A stretch of 64,000 nt of DNA. Source: Furcasterigmium furcatum (lineage: Eukaryota; Ascomycota; Sordariomycetes; Glomerellales; Plectosphaerellaceae). A program made the position numbers and the translations under genes. Shown one piece after another: positions 45,051-55,985 of this stretch. The notes beneath the pieces are model-generated. The model searched no databases. It saw only the letters and a list, made by a program, of their open reading frames with translations, and was not told the DNA's origin. Position 1 is the stretch's first letter. Each line of letters begins with the position of its first letter. The stretch is taken from the NCBI GenBank assembly GCA_001599815.1, contig BCIA01000003.1, forward strand, positions 806,001 to 870,000, read 5' to 3'.

Positions 45051-45264
45051 TCCAACGGCAACAAGGGCTCAATGCACGAATAGTGGGAACCATAACGAGG
45101 AGGCATTCGGTCTCAAGAAGCTCCCCAGGGCGAGAGCTGACGCTGCTAAAGACGACCCGGATTTGGAAGCTATTCGGAAGGGACCTCCTGAGATTTATCG
45201 GCGGCTTAACGTGGAAGTTTGTCCTGGTCTACGTAGGGATAACGAGCAGTCCGACGATGTAGCT
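45051..45264 (+). pseudogene. Decayed duplicate of the 3' end of the downstream membrane-protein gene
   Basis: This 214-bp stretch aligns without break to 47425-47640, the last-exon segment of the multi-span membrane protein gene. Matching blocks include TCCAACGGCAACAAGGGCTC, CTCAAGAAGCT, GACGACCCGGA, ATTCGGAAGGGA and AGCAGTCCGACGATGT. A 2-bp deletion near 45076 shifts the frame and brings a TAG at about 45080. Many other differences are C-T or G-A transitions. No trace of the remaining exons is seen upstream, where a different gene ends at 45029. It is a relic of a former tandem or dispersed copy. Confidence 0.85.
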
Positions 45265-46467
45265 TAGTAGCATGTCACGCGCTGTCCAACTGAAGAAGAC
45301 CTTCCTGGTTTTGCCCTGGCACATCTTAGTATTCCACATGTACGATTCCCCGACCCAATGCTCTGCCGTATCCGAAAACGCCGTGGATGGGATGTAGCAG
45401 CAACAAATTCGGCACATGCCCGACACTGACTTTGTTGGAAAGGGGCCCGATGACTATTTTTTGGTTTCCAGCCTCAGCTGAAGAGGCGTTTGGGTGAGGC
45501 AGGGATCTGCCACTGGCAGAGGTATGTGCGTTCAGCTGCCCATCGTCATCAGATGACCGGCGTTGACACACGAGCTAGTGCTGTCATGGCCACATTTCCC
45601 CTCCGAAGGGGCGGACCGAGCGGCGTGGGGAAAGGACCTGCAGATGCACAGCGACTCATTGAACCCCTGTCTATTGGGCTACAACAAATGTTTTGACTGT
45701 GGGGATGAATGTGGAATCACCTCGTGAGACTGTCCAGGCTTTTTGGAATGTACTGGCGAGCGCTGTGTGCGTGATGGGGACATTCGAGCCGTACTCCCAG
45801 CGCGTGAACGACAGCTAGTATTCTTAAAAGAACAGCCCTTCATTCAACCCCGCCCTCAAATTGGCCATCCCACACGGCCACGAGGTCTCGACGTGTTATG
45901 TACTGTGACCCGCCCCAAGACAGATCTTCAGGAGGCATGGCAAAGAAAGCCAAGCGTTCGGGACCGTTCCCACCTTGCATTGCCGCTAAACGCCACACCA
46001 TGGTCGCGGGCGGCAGCAACGTCTGGTGAGCCGGCGCCGAAATCTCGGGGATTTGTTTCTTTTTGGCATTCGGGGATTAAGTGGCGTGCCTTAGCTCGTT
46101 TCCACGCCCACCACGACGCCGAGCCTATCGAATATCATGGCTCCGAGTACGGGGGCGAGGCCCACCGAACGAAGACCAGATTCAGGGACAGCAGGGCCCG
46201 GTCTGAGCCTCTCGCTGACATGCGCGGGAGAAATGCTGGCGATCACACGGAGATGACACTGAACATCACAAACCGACTAGAGACGCTAAGCGAGGCCAGA
46301 CAAGTCCGAGCGGTAAGCTACTATGGATGGCATGTCGCCACAGGCTCCGCTGTTGGATGTGGCTTTATATCTTCTGTCATCCCCCTGATGGAACAGGTGC
46401 CGAGGTCTCTTGGATCTCTCCGACGTTTCTACTGATTTTACAGACATTTCAGTGTCTTACGGCAAGT
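45265..46467. other. Intergenic region and probable 5' leader of the membrane-protein gene
   Basis: No independent gene is supported. An uninterrupted frame exists at 45743-46435 but starts without ATG and lacks features. Near the 3' end, a donor GTAAGC at 46313 and an acceptor TTTACAG ending at 46443 define a likely 131-bp leader intron. Splicing it would also place an upstream ATG (46253) in frame with the called start. Confidence 0.5.
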
Positions 46468-47712
46468 ATGGCGTCTACTTCAGATGTTCAGGTCGCGTCG
46501 CTGGCGGCGGGGTTCACCCTCGGCTTCGGCTTCCTGACGGTCTGGGAGGCGATGAAGCAGACCCAACGGAACCGCAACCCGCTGCGAAGCACGTACATCT
46601 ACATGATGTGGGGAGAGATTGCTGCGAACCTCGCTATCGGCATTCTCGGCTGGCTCTTCCTCGCTGGCGTGGTCGGACCGACGTAAGCGCCCATTCTGGT
46701 CCCGTAGGGGGTACACGACTGACTGAACCTTTTCCCTCCCAGCGTTCCCGTCCTGTTCTTCATTTTGTTTCTCTGGGTGTTCGAGATCCAGCTGCTCATG
46801 CAGATCATCATCAACCGCATCGCTGTTATTGCCGAGAGCCAGAAGACTATCCGGCTGCTGAAATGGGGCACCGCGGCCACCATCACTGCTATCAACATCG
46901 CCGTCTTTTGCATCTGGATCCCCGCACACACGGTTCCGCCGGTGAGCCAAACGTGAGACAACACATGACAGATGTTGCGGCGACCTAGCTTGCTAACATG
47001 CCTCTGCTTTAGCTACGTCGAAATCAACAAGTACTGGGATCGGGTCTCCAAAGTGCTCATCCTTATTGTTGATGCTGGACTCAACTGGTACTTCCTGAGA
47101 ACCGTCAAGATCCGCCTGGTAAGCCAGCATGGCTTGATGAAGTACAAACCCCTCGTCGGGTTCAACGCGAAGCTCATGATCGTGTCCATTGCAATGGATG
47201 TAAGTGCCTCTTCGCCAACCCCAAATTCTCCATCTCGAACTGACACCATGCTCTCGCAGGTCATGCTCATCGGCCTCATGTCCCTCCCGAACCAGGTGGT
47301 CTATATCCAATTCCACCCTGTCGCGTACATGGTCAAACTTAACATTGAGATGTCCATGGCCGCGCTTATCACTCGCCTTGCCAAGGACAAGGACACCAGC
47401 TTCGCCTTCAACTCCCTCTCGTACTCCAACGGCAACAAGGGCTCAATGCCCACGCATGACGGGACCCATAACAAGGACACATTTGGCCTCAAGAAGCTTC
47501 CCAGGGCAAGGGCCGATGCTGCCGATGACGACCCGGACTTGGAAGCCATTCGGAAGGGAGCCCCTGGCATTCATCGGCGACTCGACGTGGAGATTCGTGC
47601 TGACCTGCGCAGGGACGACGAGCAGTCCGACGATGTGGCTAGTGCGGCTAGTTTCTATAAGGCAGAGGATGAGGCTGCTTTGACAAATCATGCCGGCCAC
47701 CCTGTCAGATGA
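46468..47712 (+). CDS. Multi-span integral membrane protein of unknown function
   Basis: Four exons (46468-46682, 46743-46952, 47013-47199, 47260-47712; all three introns 60 bp) encode 354 residues. About seven hydrophobic spans are spread over residues 8-240 (AAGFTLGFGFLTVWEA, AANLAIGILGWLFLAGVV, VLFFILFLWVF, ITAINIAVFCIWIPA, VLILIVDAGLNWYFL and others). The C-terminal 115 residues are hydrophilic and charged, probably cytosolic. The topology is GPCR-like and matches a family annotated only as fungal integral membrane proteins; PTH11-like receptors have a similar design, but I see no CFEM domain. A 5' exon could extend the N-terminus by about 28 residues through an in-frame upstream ATG at 46253. 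A decayed copy of the 3' end lies 2.4 kb upstream. Confidence 0.82.
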
Positions 47713-48806
47713 GACGGGAGCCGAGTGTGGACAACCCAAGTGGGCAAGATTTGCGTATCATACCGCCACGAACAGAGGAAAACAGCACTCAGCCGCCATG
47801 TATACTCAAAGATTACTACTACGATGATTTCTTCACCCGAACCCCTCCGCTGCGAGACAGACTATTCTGCCCTGTGTGAACCTACGGCCAATCTCGATTA
47901 CCTAACAGACAGACAATGGAAACATCATGGAGGACTCTTCACGGAGATCTGGTACATCGGGCGTGCCGCTACAGATCCCCCATATTCTCCTTCTCATCGC
48001 CATCCTTAAGATGCGGGCAGTATACGAATTTGTTCTTTGAGCCTGCCTTCAGCGTCTTGATCTCAGAAGGCGAACATGCCAGGCCGAATGCACTTACATC
48101 GTCCCTATGTCACCTTTTGGGGACTCCTCATTGCTGTGCCGTGAGAAATCGGGTGCGCGGGCCGGGCTGTCTGCCTTTTGTACTGCTCCTGAGACTTCCA
48201 TTCAACAGTGTTTTGGTTTCAGCCAACTCTGCTGACCTCTGGCTAGTTCTTGTCCCTGATGATGGAGCATCTCCAGGGAACCTAATCATTTCATGACGAT
48301 TTGGCCCTTAGGGTACCGTTTTTGGTTTGTGTGAAAGACATTTACTCTATCTCACCGCTAGGTTCTCGTCGTGGTATATAATAGGGCAGAATGTGCGGTT
48401 GCTACGGTGTCGCCATTGTCAAGATGCAGAACACGTGGCTTGGGTGTTTCAGCGCCTAGGTATGACTGCCGCTCTTATGCATCAATGCTCATGAGAGCTT
48501 ATTAGCCGTTGAAGTCCGCCCTAAGTGTTGTTCCAGATCCCTGAAGCAAGGCAAGAAACGTTGAGCATGTTGACCATGTCAACTCGGACCATGTGGACGT
48601 ACGTTGTCAAAGAATGACCCGGGGGCCAGTGCCTAAAGCCACAAGGTGCTTCGCATTGCAACATATATCATATTTGACAAAGGTCTACATAGCGACCGAA
48701 AGAATGCAGCCATCAGACGGCACCTCAACCACAGCTTGAGGTGCCGTGAGTCGCCTGCATGGCCAAACCCCCTTCAACCTTCAACCTCCGCAGCACATCG
48801 AGGTAT
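47713..48806. other. Convergent intergenic region, no gene seen
   Basis: About 1.1 kb between the membrane-protein gene and the phospholipase gene, which end toward each other. Base composition is more AT-rich than the flanking genes. No repeat or RNA gene is recognised. Confidence 0.5.
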
Positions 48807-49343
48807 TTAGTCCTCCTCCTCAATGTCCATCTCGGGGAGGTAGTGACCCTCATCCTCCTCACGCTTGCCGAAGACGCGGACGGCGGCGACGTAGATGTCG
48901 GCGTAGCGGCGGCACTCGACACCCTTCCAGGAGGAGAGGCCGGAGAACTGGGAGCAGTAGGCGTACAGGTCGCTCTTGAACTTGTCGTCGATGCGGCGCT
49001 TCAGGGCGTCGAAGCGGCCCTGGCGCTTGGTGTTGCGGTAGCCGAAGTCGTGGCGCTGGCACGAGGGGATGAAGTTGTAGCCGCGGGGCTTATCGGGAGA
49101 CTTGGAGCAGTTGTCGGAGCCCCAGTCGCAGCCGGAGGGGTTGCGGGCGTTGCGGGAGTTCTGGAAGGAGCTCATGGAGACGTTGAAGATGAGGTTGTCG
49201 GTGGCGGCGGCGCTGCAAGTGGCCTGGCGGGCCTCGAGGACGTCGAGGACCTCGTCGGCAGCGCTGGCCTCGATGGGAGAGGCGGCGGGGGCGGCGGTGG
49301 CCAGGGCGGCCAGGGCCAGGGTAGCGGCAGCGAAGAACTTCAT
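48807..49343 (-). CDS. Secreted fungal phospholipase A2 (group XIV-like)
   Basis: A single exon of 178 residues. Residues 1-18 are a signal peptide (MKFFAAATLALAALATAA), followed by an acidic propeptide ending near EARQ (36-40). The mature domain has the catalytic pair His98-Asp99 in SCQRHDFGYRN and a calcium-loop-like GCDWGSDNCS. Six cysteines (43, 72, 79, 95, 130, 144) fit the disulphide-bonded fold of fungal and Streptomyces-type secreted PLA2. It should hydrolyse the sn-2 acyl chain of phospholipids at the cell surface or in the medium. The protein ends in an acidic tail (MDIEEED). A TATA-like element lies about 95 bp upstream. Related fungal proteins are induced by nutrient stress or symbiosis, but nothing here proves this. 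Confidence 0.92.
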   Translation of the reverse strand: MKFFAAATLALAALATAAPAASPIEASAADEVLDVLEARQATCSAAATDNLIFNVSMSSFQNSRNARNPSGCDWGSDNCSKSPDKPRGYNFIPSCQRHDFGYRNTKRQGRFDALKRRIDDKFKSDLYAYCSQFSGLSSWKGVECRRYADIYVAAVRVFGKREEDEGHYLPEMDIEEED

Positions 49344-49435
49344 TTTGAAGGGTGGAAGAAGGCGGAAGGGGCTTTGGAGTGAAGAGGGTGGCTGGAGCTG
49401 TCTTCCATCGCCAATGGGTTCCGCGAAGATCTCTT

Positions 49436-49446
49436 CCTTTTTATAA
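49436..49446 (-). promoter_or_regulatory. TATA-like element of the phospholipase A2 gene
   Basis: On the minus strand the sequence reads GGTTATAAAAAG about 95 bp before the ATG at 49343, a textbook position for a TATA box with a short leader. Polypyrimidine sequence lies between it and the start. Confidence 0.55.
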
Positions 49447-51387
49447 CCTCAACTCCCTTCACCTCCGCAACCATCCCCGTGGATCACTCTCCTCGTCACT
49501 TCGTCCCTCATGCAGGTCCCCAACCTCGCCAAGTACTTTCTCGCATTTCCATGGCTGAGCTGATGCGACTGAATCCTTCGGACCTGCTGTGGCACGAACG
49601 GCGTCGGCGCCGTCGCTGCACGAAGCTATCGTGAGTCTCGTCCAAGACTCCTAGGGGCTGCTGGAAGGGAAGCTCGAAGGTAAATCAGACGTCTAACGAC
49701 GGCCTGCATCACGCACGATGACTGATAACGGGCTCTCATAGGGCCGATGTCCCACAGTTGACCTGTGAGCTTCTTCTAGAATAAGAAGGTCGAAGGCGGG
49801 TTTGCGGGGAATGATCAGCAGGACAGCTCGTCAATCTGCAAATCCCGGGCTTCCTTGCAGTAGATCACCGACGCCAGTCCCGGTTTGGGCATTTCGGCCA
49901 CCACTCTCGAAGCCACACTTTGTTCAGCGTGATCCTGTTGGCGCTCCAACCACACAGGCACGGCACAGAGGGGCACGTTCCCCAACGACTCTGAATGTCT
50001 GCCGTTCGGGCGAGTTGTAGGCGCTGTTCAACCCCTGGATCCCTGAATGCTTGTCCCTCTAGCCTTGAATTTGGCACCACCCGACCCCAAAGTGTCGGCA
50101 CTTTGTCGATTTTGCCGTGAGCTACCCTCGGAACTGCCGCCGAAAGTTCTGAGAAATATGAATACCGACGGGATCTATTTGATAGTTTGGTAAAGAAGTT
50201 GATTTTGACTCCAACCTAGGCGCGGAGAATAAATTCGATGCTCACTGAGGAGCTCGATCTCGATTCCACGTGGGGGTGAAGGCCGGAGCTAACATCCTAA
50301 ACATTCAGGGGTCAGGCACGCTGTCGGCTGTGCAAAGCTTGGCGTCTTCCACTGAAGGATGGATATCGTGACACGTGAAAGTCAACAGTTTCAGTGGTCG
50401 TGCATATTGCCGCGAGCGCTATATACAGCTCGCCCCTCAAACAGTGTTATCTCGGAACCTGTTCCGCGCGCCTTGCAAGCAAATGGGACGAAAGAATGAT
50501 ACCACGAAGACATTTAACAACGTTGCCCGTAGGAGAACTTCTGGAAGGAAGCGGGGCTCCAGTCTCGTACCCTCTTAACGCGGCTTGTTCCAGCAAATGT
50601 ACAGATATCGACAGGGTGTGTACCGACCCCATGGATGGATGTTGTTGGTGTTGAGCTTCTCCTTGGGAACCCAGAGGTAGGTCAAGACTCAAACCGAACT
50701 ACAGCAACAATTGTTCGCCCGATGGCGGGTTCAAAGAACGCATTGAGCTTCGACGGTGTCTCGAGATCTATGATGTTCCCGAGGATAAGCCTCTGGAGCA
50801 AAGACATATCGGCGATGCTGAGTCCCGGCTACGAGAAGTGTTGAAAATCGAAGAAAGCAGAAGAAAGCCAGCACCCAGATGGCTTCGAAGCGACCACAAC
50901 TGGGCCCCGCATCGTGCCTTGATAGATTTCAAGCAGCAAGCACGTGCCTCTATCTGCAGAAAAACTGCCGCCAAGGCTCTCTGCCGCTTGAGGCGCTGGC
51001 TCCGGCTGATCTAGACCCCGACACCGAAGCTGTGGCGTAGAACTCCCCTGCAGCCACAATTCTGCGGCCGAAGTCACGCATAACTCTCAGCAGAGCATTG
51101 AGAACGTTCGAGATCAGCAGTTTCAACGCCGTGGGGCCACCTTTGGGAGCTCCTGAACTGTCACTGTCTTGAACACACGTGGGCTGGCGATGCAGAGACG
51201 TAGGTAACGCTTGATGTATCAATATGCATATAGTGTCATCTAATCGCATGCAAGAAGCTGCCAAGAATCCTTGGACCACATCCTAGACTGAGCCAACGCT
51301 GCAGAGGCCTCCCAAAACATTGACCGAGGTCCAATTCGCAGCCGTGCAAGAGCACAAGACCGCTTGATTGAATGGTCTGAACACCTC
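49447..51387. other. Gene-poor region between phospholipase and permease genes
   Basis: About 1.9 kb without a complete gene. It includes one coding-like open stretch at 50655-51014 (plus), listed separately. Other frames (for example 49865-50101 on the minus strand) show no domain, signal or splice continuity. No inverted repeats or transposase motifs were recognised. Confidence 0.5.
50655..51014 (+). pseudogene. Coding-like open stretch, possible gene remnant
   Basis: A 119-codon open frame without a usable ATG ends at a TAG (51012-51014). Codon choice looks gene-like, and the translation is charged and probably helical (segments such as LRRCLEIYDVPEDKPLEQRH and ESRLREVLKIEES, then RKTAAKALCRLRRWLRL at the end). 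Nothing upstream joins it to a start by a clear intron. It may be the last exon of a small gene or a truncated relic. I do not recognise the family and propose no function. Confidence 0.25.
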
Positions 51388-53440
51388 TTACCACATCCTC
51401 TCCCAGGTCCTGCGGACAACGTTCATCTGGGCAAGACGGGCCTTCTCGTTCTCCTCAAGACCGCCGTCTTCCCAATGGCGGCACTCCTCGTCGACCTCGC
51501 GCTTTCCGCCAAAGAGGTCCGCGTCCTTGGGGTTCACGAAGCCTCCGCGGCCCTCGAGATGGTACTTGACACGGCCGACGCCGAACATGACGATGGCGAA
51601 AATGAGACCGAAGTACGAGGTGATGAAGCCGCGGACGGTGAAGGGCGAGAAGACGTCGAAGCCGACGAAGATGAGAGCCAGGCATCCCACCGTCAGGGCG
51701 CAAATGGGAGCATAGGGCGTCAGCGGGGCGGCGTAGGGCAGCATGTCCTTGGTCAGGCCCTGGGCCTTGCAAGCGCGGTAGAAACCCATGTAGACGACCA
51801 GCATGAAGGTGTAAGACGCGATGAGGCCAGTGGTCGTCAGGTCGACGAACCAGAAGAAGACCTCGACGGCTGAGTTGCTGCTGACGAGGAAGGTGATGCT
51901 GCTGAGAGCCGACACGGTCAGGACGGCGAAGATCGGGACTCCCTGCTTGGTGCAGCGCATGAGGAACTTCGGGGCTTGGCCGTCTGTTCGAGCTTCGTTA
52001 GTCATCGGCCGCGAATGTAATAGGAATCACGGAGTTGACATACCTCGGGCAAGTCCGTAGAGGGTACGGCTGGAAGAGTACAGGTAGCTGTTCGGGAACT
52101 GTTAGCCTGCCGAGCCATGCGGGGAACGCAATCACCGAATACTTACGCGTTGCCACAAGAAAGTCCGGACAGGAGAATGAAGGCATTGATGACATGGGGG
52201 AGGCCGCCGATTCCGAGGTTGGTGATTCCGATAACCCAGGGAGAACTGCCGGCTCCAGGCTCTCCGGCCTCAATGGCGCCCAGAAGATTGGGATCCTTGC
52301 TGTTGCAGATGATACCGACTGCCAGAACACCGATGACGTAGAATCCAACGATACGCCAGAAGATGAGGCGGGCAACACGGGGGATCGTGCGGCGGGGGTT
52401 CTGGATCTCACCAGCGGAAAGCGAGATCATGTCGGGGCCAGCAATGGTGAAACCGGCGTAGATGACGACACTCCAGAAGCCGAGGAACTTTCCGGCTGCT
52501 CCTTCAGCCACGTACGAGTGCATGTAGTTGCCGTTGCCCCAGTTCCTGAAACCGTAGGCGTCGCCCTGGGGGTTTCCGCCGGACATGGTGATGAGGGTGA
52601 TCATGACGAGCATAAAGAGAAGGATAACTTTCGTCGATGCCATGATGAACTCGGATTCGCCGTACCACTTAACGGCGACGACATTCAGGAACAGGCAGAT
52701 GGCGAGGGACAGGGCGATCCAAGCTGCGGGATTGGTGTCCTTGTCTGCGCGGGCCAGCTGTCAGCAAAATCACCACTGAGAGTCATCATGTGCTTCAACA
52801 TACCCCAGTATTGAATGACTGTTGCCACGGCACTGTATTCGACGCATACGAGCATTGTTCCGGCATAGAAATACGTCCAACCCATAGAGACTGGCCAATG
52901 TTAGTTGATGCTAACGGGTGGAGGCAGGGAGGACTCGGTCTCACATCCAACGGCAGGGTCAACAAAGCGGGAGGCGAGCTCGAAAATTGAGCCACGAATC
53001 GGCAACCAGGCGCACATCTCGGCGACGCACAGATAGCATCTGGAGGCTGTTAGTGAAATCATGAGACAGAAGTGCCTCCAAAACTCACGGCCAGATGAAG
53101 AAGGTTCCCCAGAAGGTGTATCCGAGCAGAAGCGACAGGGGTCCTGCACGGCTCAAGACGCTGCCAATGCCGACCTGCACCAAGTTAGAATCAAATATCC
53201 TCAAAGAGCATCGAATGTATCACATACCCAGAGGCCGACACCGATGGAGCCACCGATGGCCATGAGCTGGACATGGCGGGGGCTGAGACCGCGCTGGGTG
53301 CGACCGTACTGCTCGCTCAGCTGGGTGTCACGACCGATCTCAGACTTCTCGTCAACCTGACCCTGGTGGACATCGTAATGGGTCTGGATGGCCTCGGGGT
53401 CCCCCGTGGTCTTCTGGTCCATTGTTTGTGTTTGCGACAT
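51388..53440 (-). CDS. Amino-acid permease (APC superfamily), probable GABA/amino-acid carrier
   Basis: Seven exons (53440-53228, 53174-53089, 53039-52945, 52890-52804, 52744-52147, 52087-52044, 51983-51388; introns 49-60 bp) join in phase to 572 residues with about twelve spans. The first span carries RGLSPRHVQLMAIGGSIGVGLW, the diagnostic start of the AA-permease family. Family segments AGPDMISLSAGEIQNPRRTIPRA-like (here ...TIPRVARLIFWRI) and YSSSRTLYGLARDGQAPKFL follow. The hydrophilic C-terminus is charged. It is divergent from succinate-semialdehyde dehydrogenase and 7.7 kb from GABA aminotransferase, so GABA or related omega-amino acids are the likely substrates. Sequence alone does not fix specificity, and the protein is not of the yeast Uga4 (ACT) subfamily as far as I can tell. 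Confidence 0.9.
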
Positions 53441-54195
53441 GATGTCAGAAGCTCGCAATGCAATCTGACCGAAAAGAGACGGATGGATGGTGTTCAGCCT
53501 GGGAGCTTGCATTGACGGCTGAGGTCGCACGCCGTCTATTTAAGAAGATCAAAGTGCGACACCAATCACCCCTACGATATCGGGATCCTCGACTCATGAA
53601 GGCTAGTCGGGCTTACGGAGTCTCTCCCCCGCAAAGCACGGTCGCTGGGCTGGCCCATAAACCACGCGCCGAGATAGGCATAATTTCGAACGGGCGCCAG
53701 TAGCTTATCTCTTGGTGACAACACCATTCTACTCAGAAGGGGGCGGACATGAATCGTTCATGAGACGATCCAGCCAGTCGAATATGGCCCCACGGGGAAG
53801 ATACCCAGGGGTGCCAGGGCCAGCAGGGGTTTCATGGAAGGACTGGACACCCAAGTCAGGTTCTAGCGTCGGAGTGGCCGCGATAGCACTGCCGGTGAGA
53901 GCCGGACATCTGCACACACCGGGCCGGCGCACGATTGGCCCAGCGGAGCCGGGCCGGTGCAGTGGCCCCACCCGGCATCGCCATCCCGAGAGCCTGGGAC
54001 GGCACCGGGCTTTGCCAGGTGCGGCTCGAGGACTCACTGTCTCCGGTCCATCTCATGCTATTTAGTGAACGTCCAGTAGCAAATGCCCTTGTTCCTGTGC
54101 GAGGGTGGTCTAGGACGCGCCTTATTCCAACTAATCTCAAGCACGTTTCGGGACCGCATCCTTGGTTCATCGCTAGCTCCAGCGCAACCGTTACC
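53441..54195. promoter_or_regulatory. Divergent promoter of permease and SSADH genes
   Basis: This 755-bp region contains two copies of CCGGGCCGGYGC (53919-53930 and 53949-53960), 30 bp apart centre to centre, with a reverse CCAAT box (GATTGG, 53933-53938) between them. A half-site GCACCGG is at 54002-54008. The same element recurs upstream of the GABA aminotransferase gene. Spacing of about three helical turns would put both sites on one face of the DNA. Confidence 0.65.
53919..53960 (+). promoter_or_regulatory. Paired CCGGGCCGGYGC elements flanking a CCAAT box
   Basis: Copy 1 is CCGGGCCGGCGC and copy 2 is CCGGGCCGGTGC. Both are built as CCGG-G-CCGG, an inverted pair of CCGG half-sites around one base, suitable for a dimeric Zn2Cys6 factor. 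Known precedent: yeast UAS-GABA elements are also GC-rich with CGG half-sites, and Aspergillus omega-amino-acid genes combine a regulator site with CCAAT. Binding here is inferred. Confidence 0.6.
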
Positions 54196-55813
54196 ATGGT
54201 TACTACACAGTCCATCTCATCGCTGGTAAGGAACTGCGTGTGCCAGGAAGACCCCCTTACCAACAGCTGACACAAGACTGCCAGAGCGCCTCGCTTAAGG
54301 ATGCGTCTCTGCTGAAGACATCCTGTTACGTAAATGGCAGTTGGGTCGGCGCGGCCTCAGGGAGGACCTTTGCAGTGAACAGTGCGCCATCCCCAACCCT
54401 GTCGATCTTATCTATAGCGTGGACTGACATGGACACACCCAAGACCCGTCCACCCTCGAGGATGTGGCCCAATGCCCCGAGTTCGATGTCGCGGACACCA
54501 CCGCGGCCATCGAGGCCGCCCACGCGGCCCTGCCCTCGTTCCGGACGACCCCTGCGCGCGCCCGTGCGCGGCTGCTGCGCAAGTGGTACGACCTCATGAT
54601 GGAGAACCTCGACGACCTGGCCCGCATCATCACCGCCGAGAATGGAAAGCCCCTGGCGGACGCCAAGACCGAGGTGGCCTACGCAGCGGCCTTCCTCGAG
54701 TGGTTCTCCGAGGAGGCCCCCAGGATCTACGGCGATGTCATCCAGAGCAGCAACCCTGCCTGTCGCGTCATCACGCGCCGCGAGCCCGTCGGCGTGTGTG
54801 CCCTCATCGCGCCCTGGAACTTCCCCGCCGCCATGATCACGCGCAAGGTCGGCCCCGCGCTGGCCGCGGGCTGCACGACGGTCATCAAGGCGCCCGGCGA
54901 AGCGCCGCTGTCTGCGCTGGCTCTGGTTGAGCTGGCGCACCGGGCTGGCATTCCCGCTGGTGTCGTCAATGTTGTCACGACGCTGGAGCATACGCCTGCT
55001 GTTGGCGAGGCCCTGACGACCAACCCTATCGTGAAGAAGGTTTCGTTCACGGGATCTACTGGCGTTGGAAAGCTGCTTATGAGGCAGAGCGCTTCCACAC
55101 TTAAGAAGTTGTCGTTCGAGCTTGGTGGCAATGCTCCTTTCATGGTCTTCGAGGATGCTGATCTGGATGCTGCCGTGCGAGGTTTGATCGCTTCCAAGTT
55201 CCGTCTCTCCGGCCAGACTTGCGTCTGCGCGAATCGCATTCTGGTTCACCGGGCCGTCTATGATGAGTTCATCCAGAAGGTCAAGGAAGTCGTCAGTCAG
55301 TTCAAGGTGGGTGACGGACTGGATTCGCAGACGACCCATGGGCCGTTGATCCACGAGAGAGCCGCGAAGAAGGTCCAGGAGCACGTCCAGGATGCCGTCG
55401 CCAAGGGCGCAAGGGTCGTGCTGGGCGGCAAGCCCCTCACCAGCCTGGGACCGAACTTCCACGAGCTGACGCTTCTGGCCGACATGAAGCCCGGGATGAA
55501 GCTCTGCAGCGAGGAGACCTTTGGGCCGATTGCCGCCTTCTTCCCCTTCGACACCGAGGAGGAGGCCGTCAAGATGGCCAACGATACCGAGGTGGGACTG
55601 GCCGGATACTTCTTCTCCAAGAACATCGAGCGATGCTACCGGGTTGCAGAGGCTCTGGAGGTTGGCATGGTTGGCGTCAACACGGGCGCGATCAGTGATC
55701 CGGCTGCGCCGTTCGGAGGAGTCAAGGAGAGCGGCTTCGGCAGGGAGGGAGGACCGGTTGGCATTGACGAGTTCCTGGTTTGCAAGACGATCACGACGGG
55801 TCTGGGAGTTTGA
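54196..55813 (+). CDS. Succinate-semialdehyde dehydrogenase (ALDH superfamily)
   Basis: Three exons (54196-54225, 54267-54381, 54444-55813; introns 41 and 62 bp) give 504 residues. The N-terminal splice restores LKDASLLKTSCYVNGSWVGAASGRTFAVNNPST, typical of GabD/Uga2-like enzymes. Visible motifs are APWNFP (cofactor/active site), FTGSTGVGK (nucleotide binding), general base Glu274 in FELGG and nucleophile Cys308 in GQTCVCANR. The ending FGGVKESGFGREGG is conserved in SSADH. It oxidises succinic semialdehyde to succinate with NAD(P)+, the last step of the GABA shunt. The nucleophile is followed by a second Cys two residues later (C-V-C), as in redox-regulated SSADHs. The first intron is only 41 bp. 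It shares a promoter with the permease. Confidence 0.92.
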
Positions 55814-55985
55814 GGGTTAGATACCAAATTAGAGATGATAGAGTCATTTTGAAATATTCCGCGTCTTGGGCCTTGACTTGACCTTCCAAGGTGTGCATCT
55901 ATCGAACTGCTAAGTAAGTAGGTAGCAATGCTGCAAGCATTTTCCCCATTCCGGAACGCCGTCATATATCATCCAGCTGAAAACC

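Noticed and set aside
45743..46435. 230-codon open frame upstream of the membrane-protein gene
   Set aside because: No ATG at its start, no domain, no membrane or signal features, and it overlaps a likely leader intron.
54326..55462. 378-codon open frame opposite the SSADH gene
   Set aside because: Antisense artefact; the sense strand encodes a complete ALDH with catalytic Cys and Glu.
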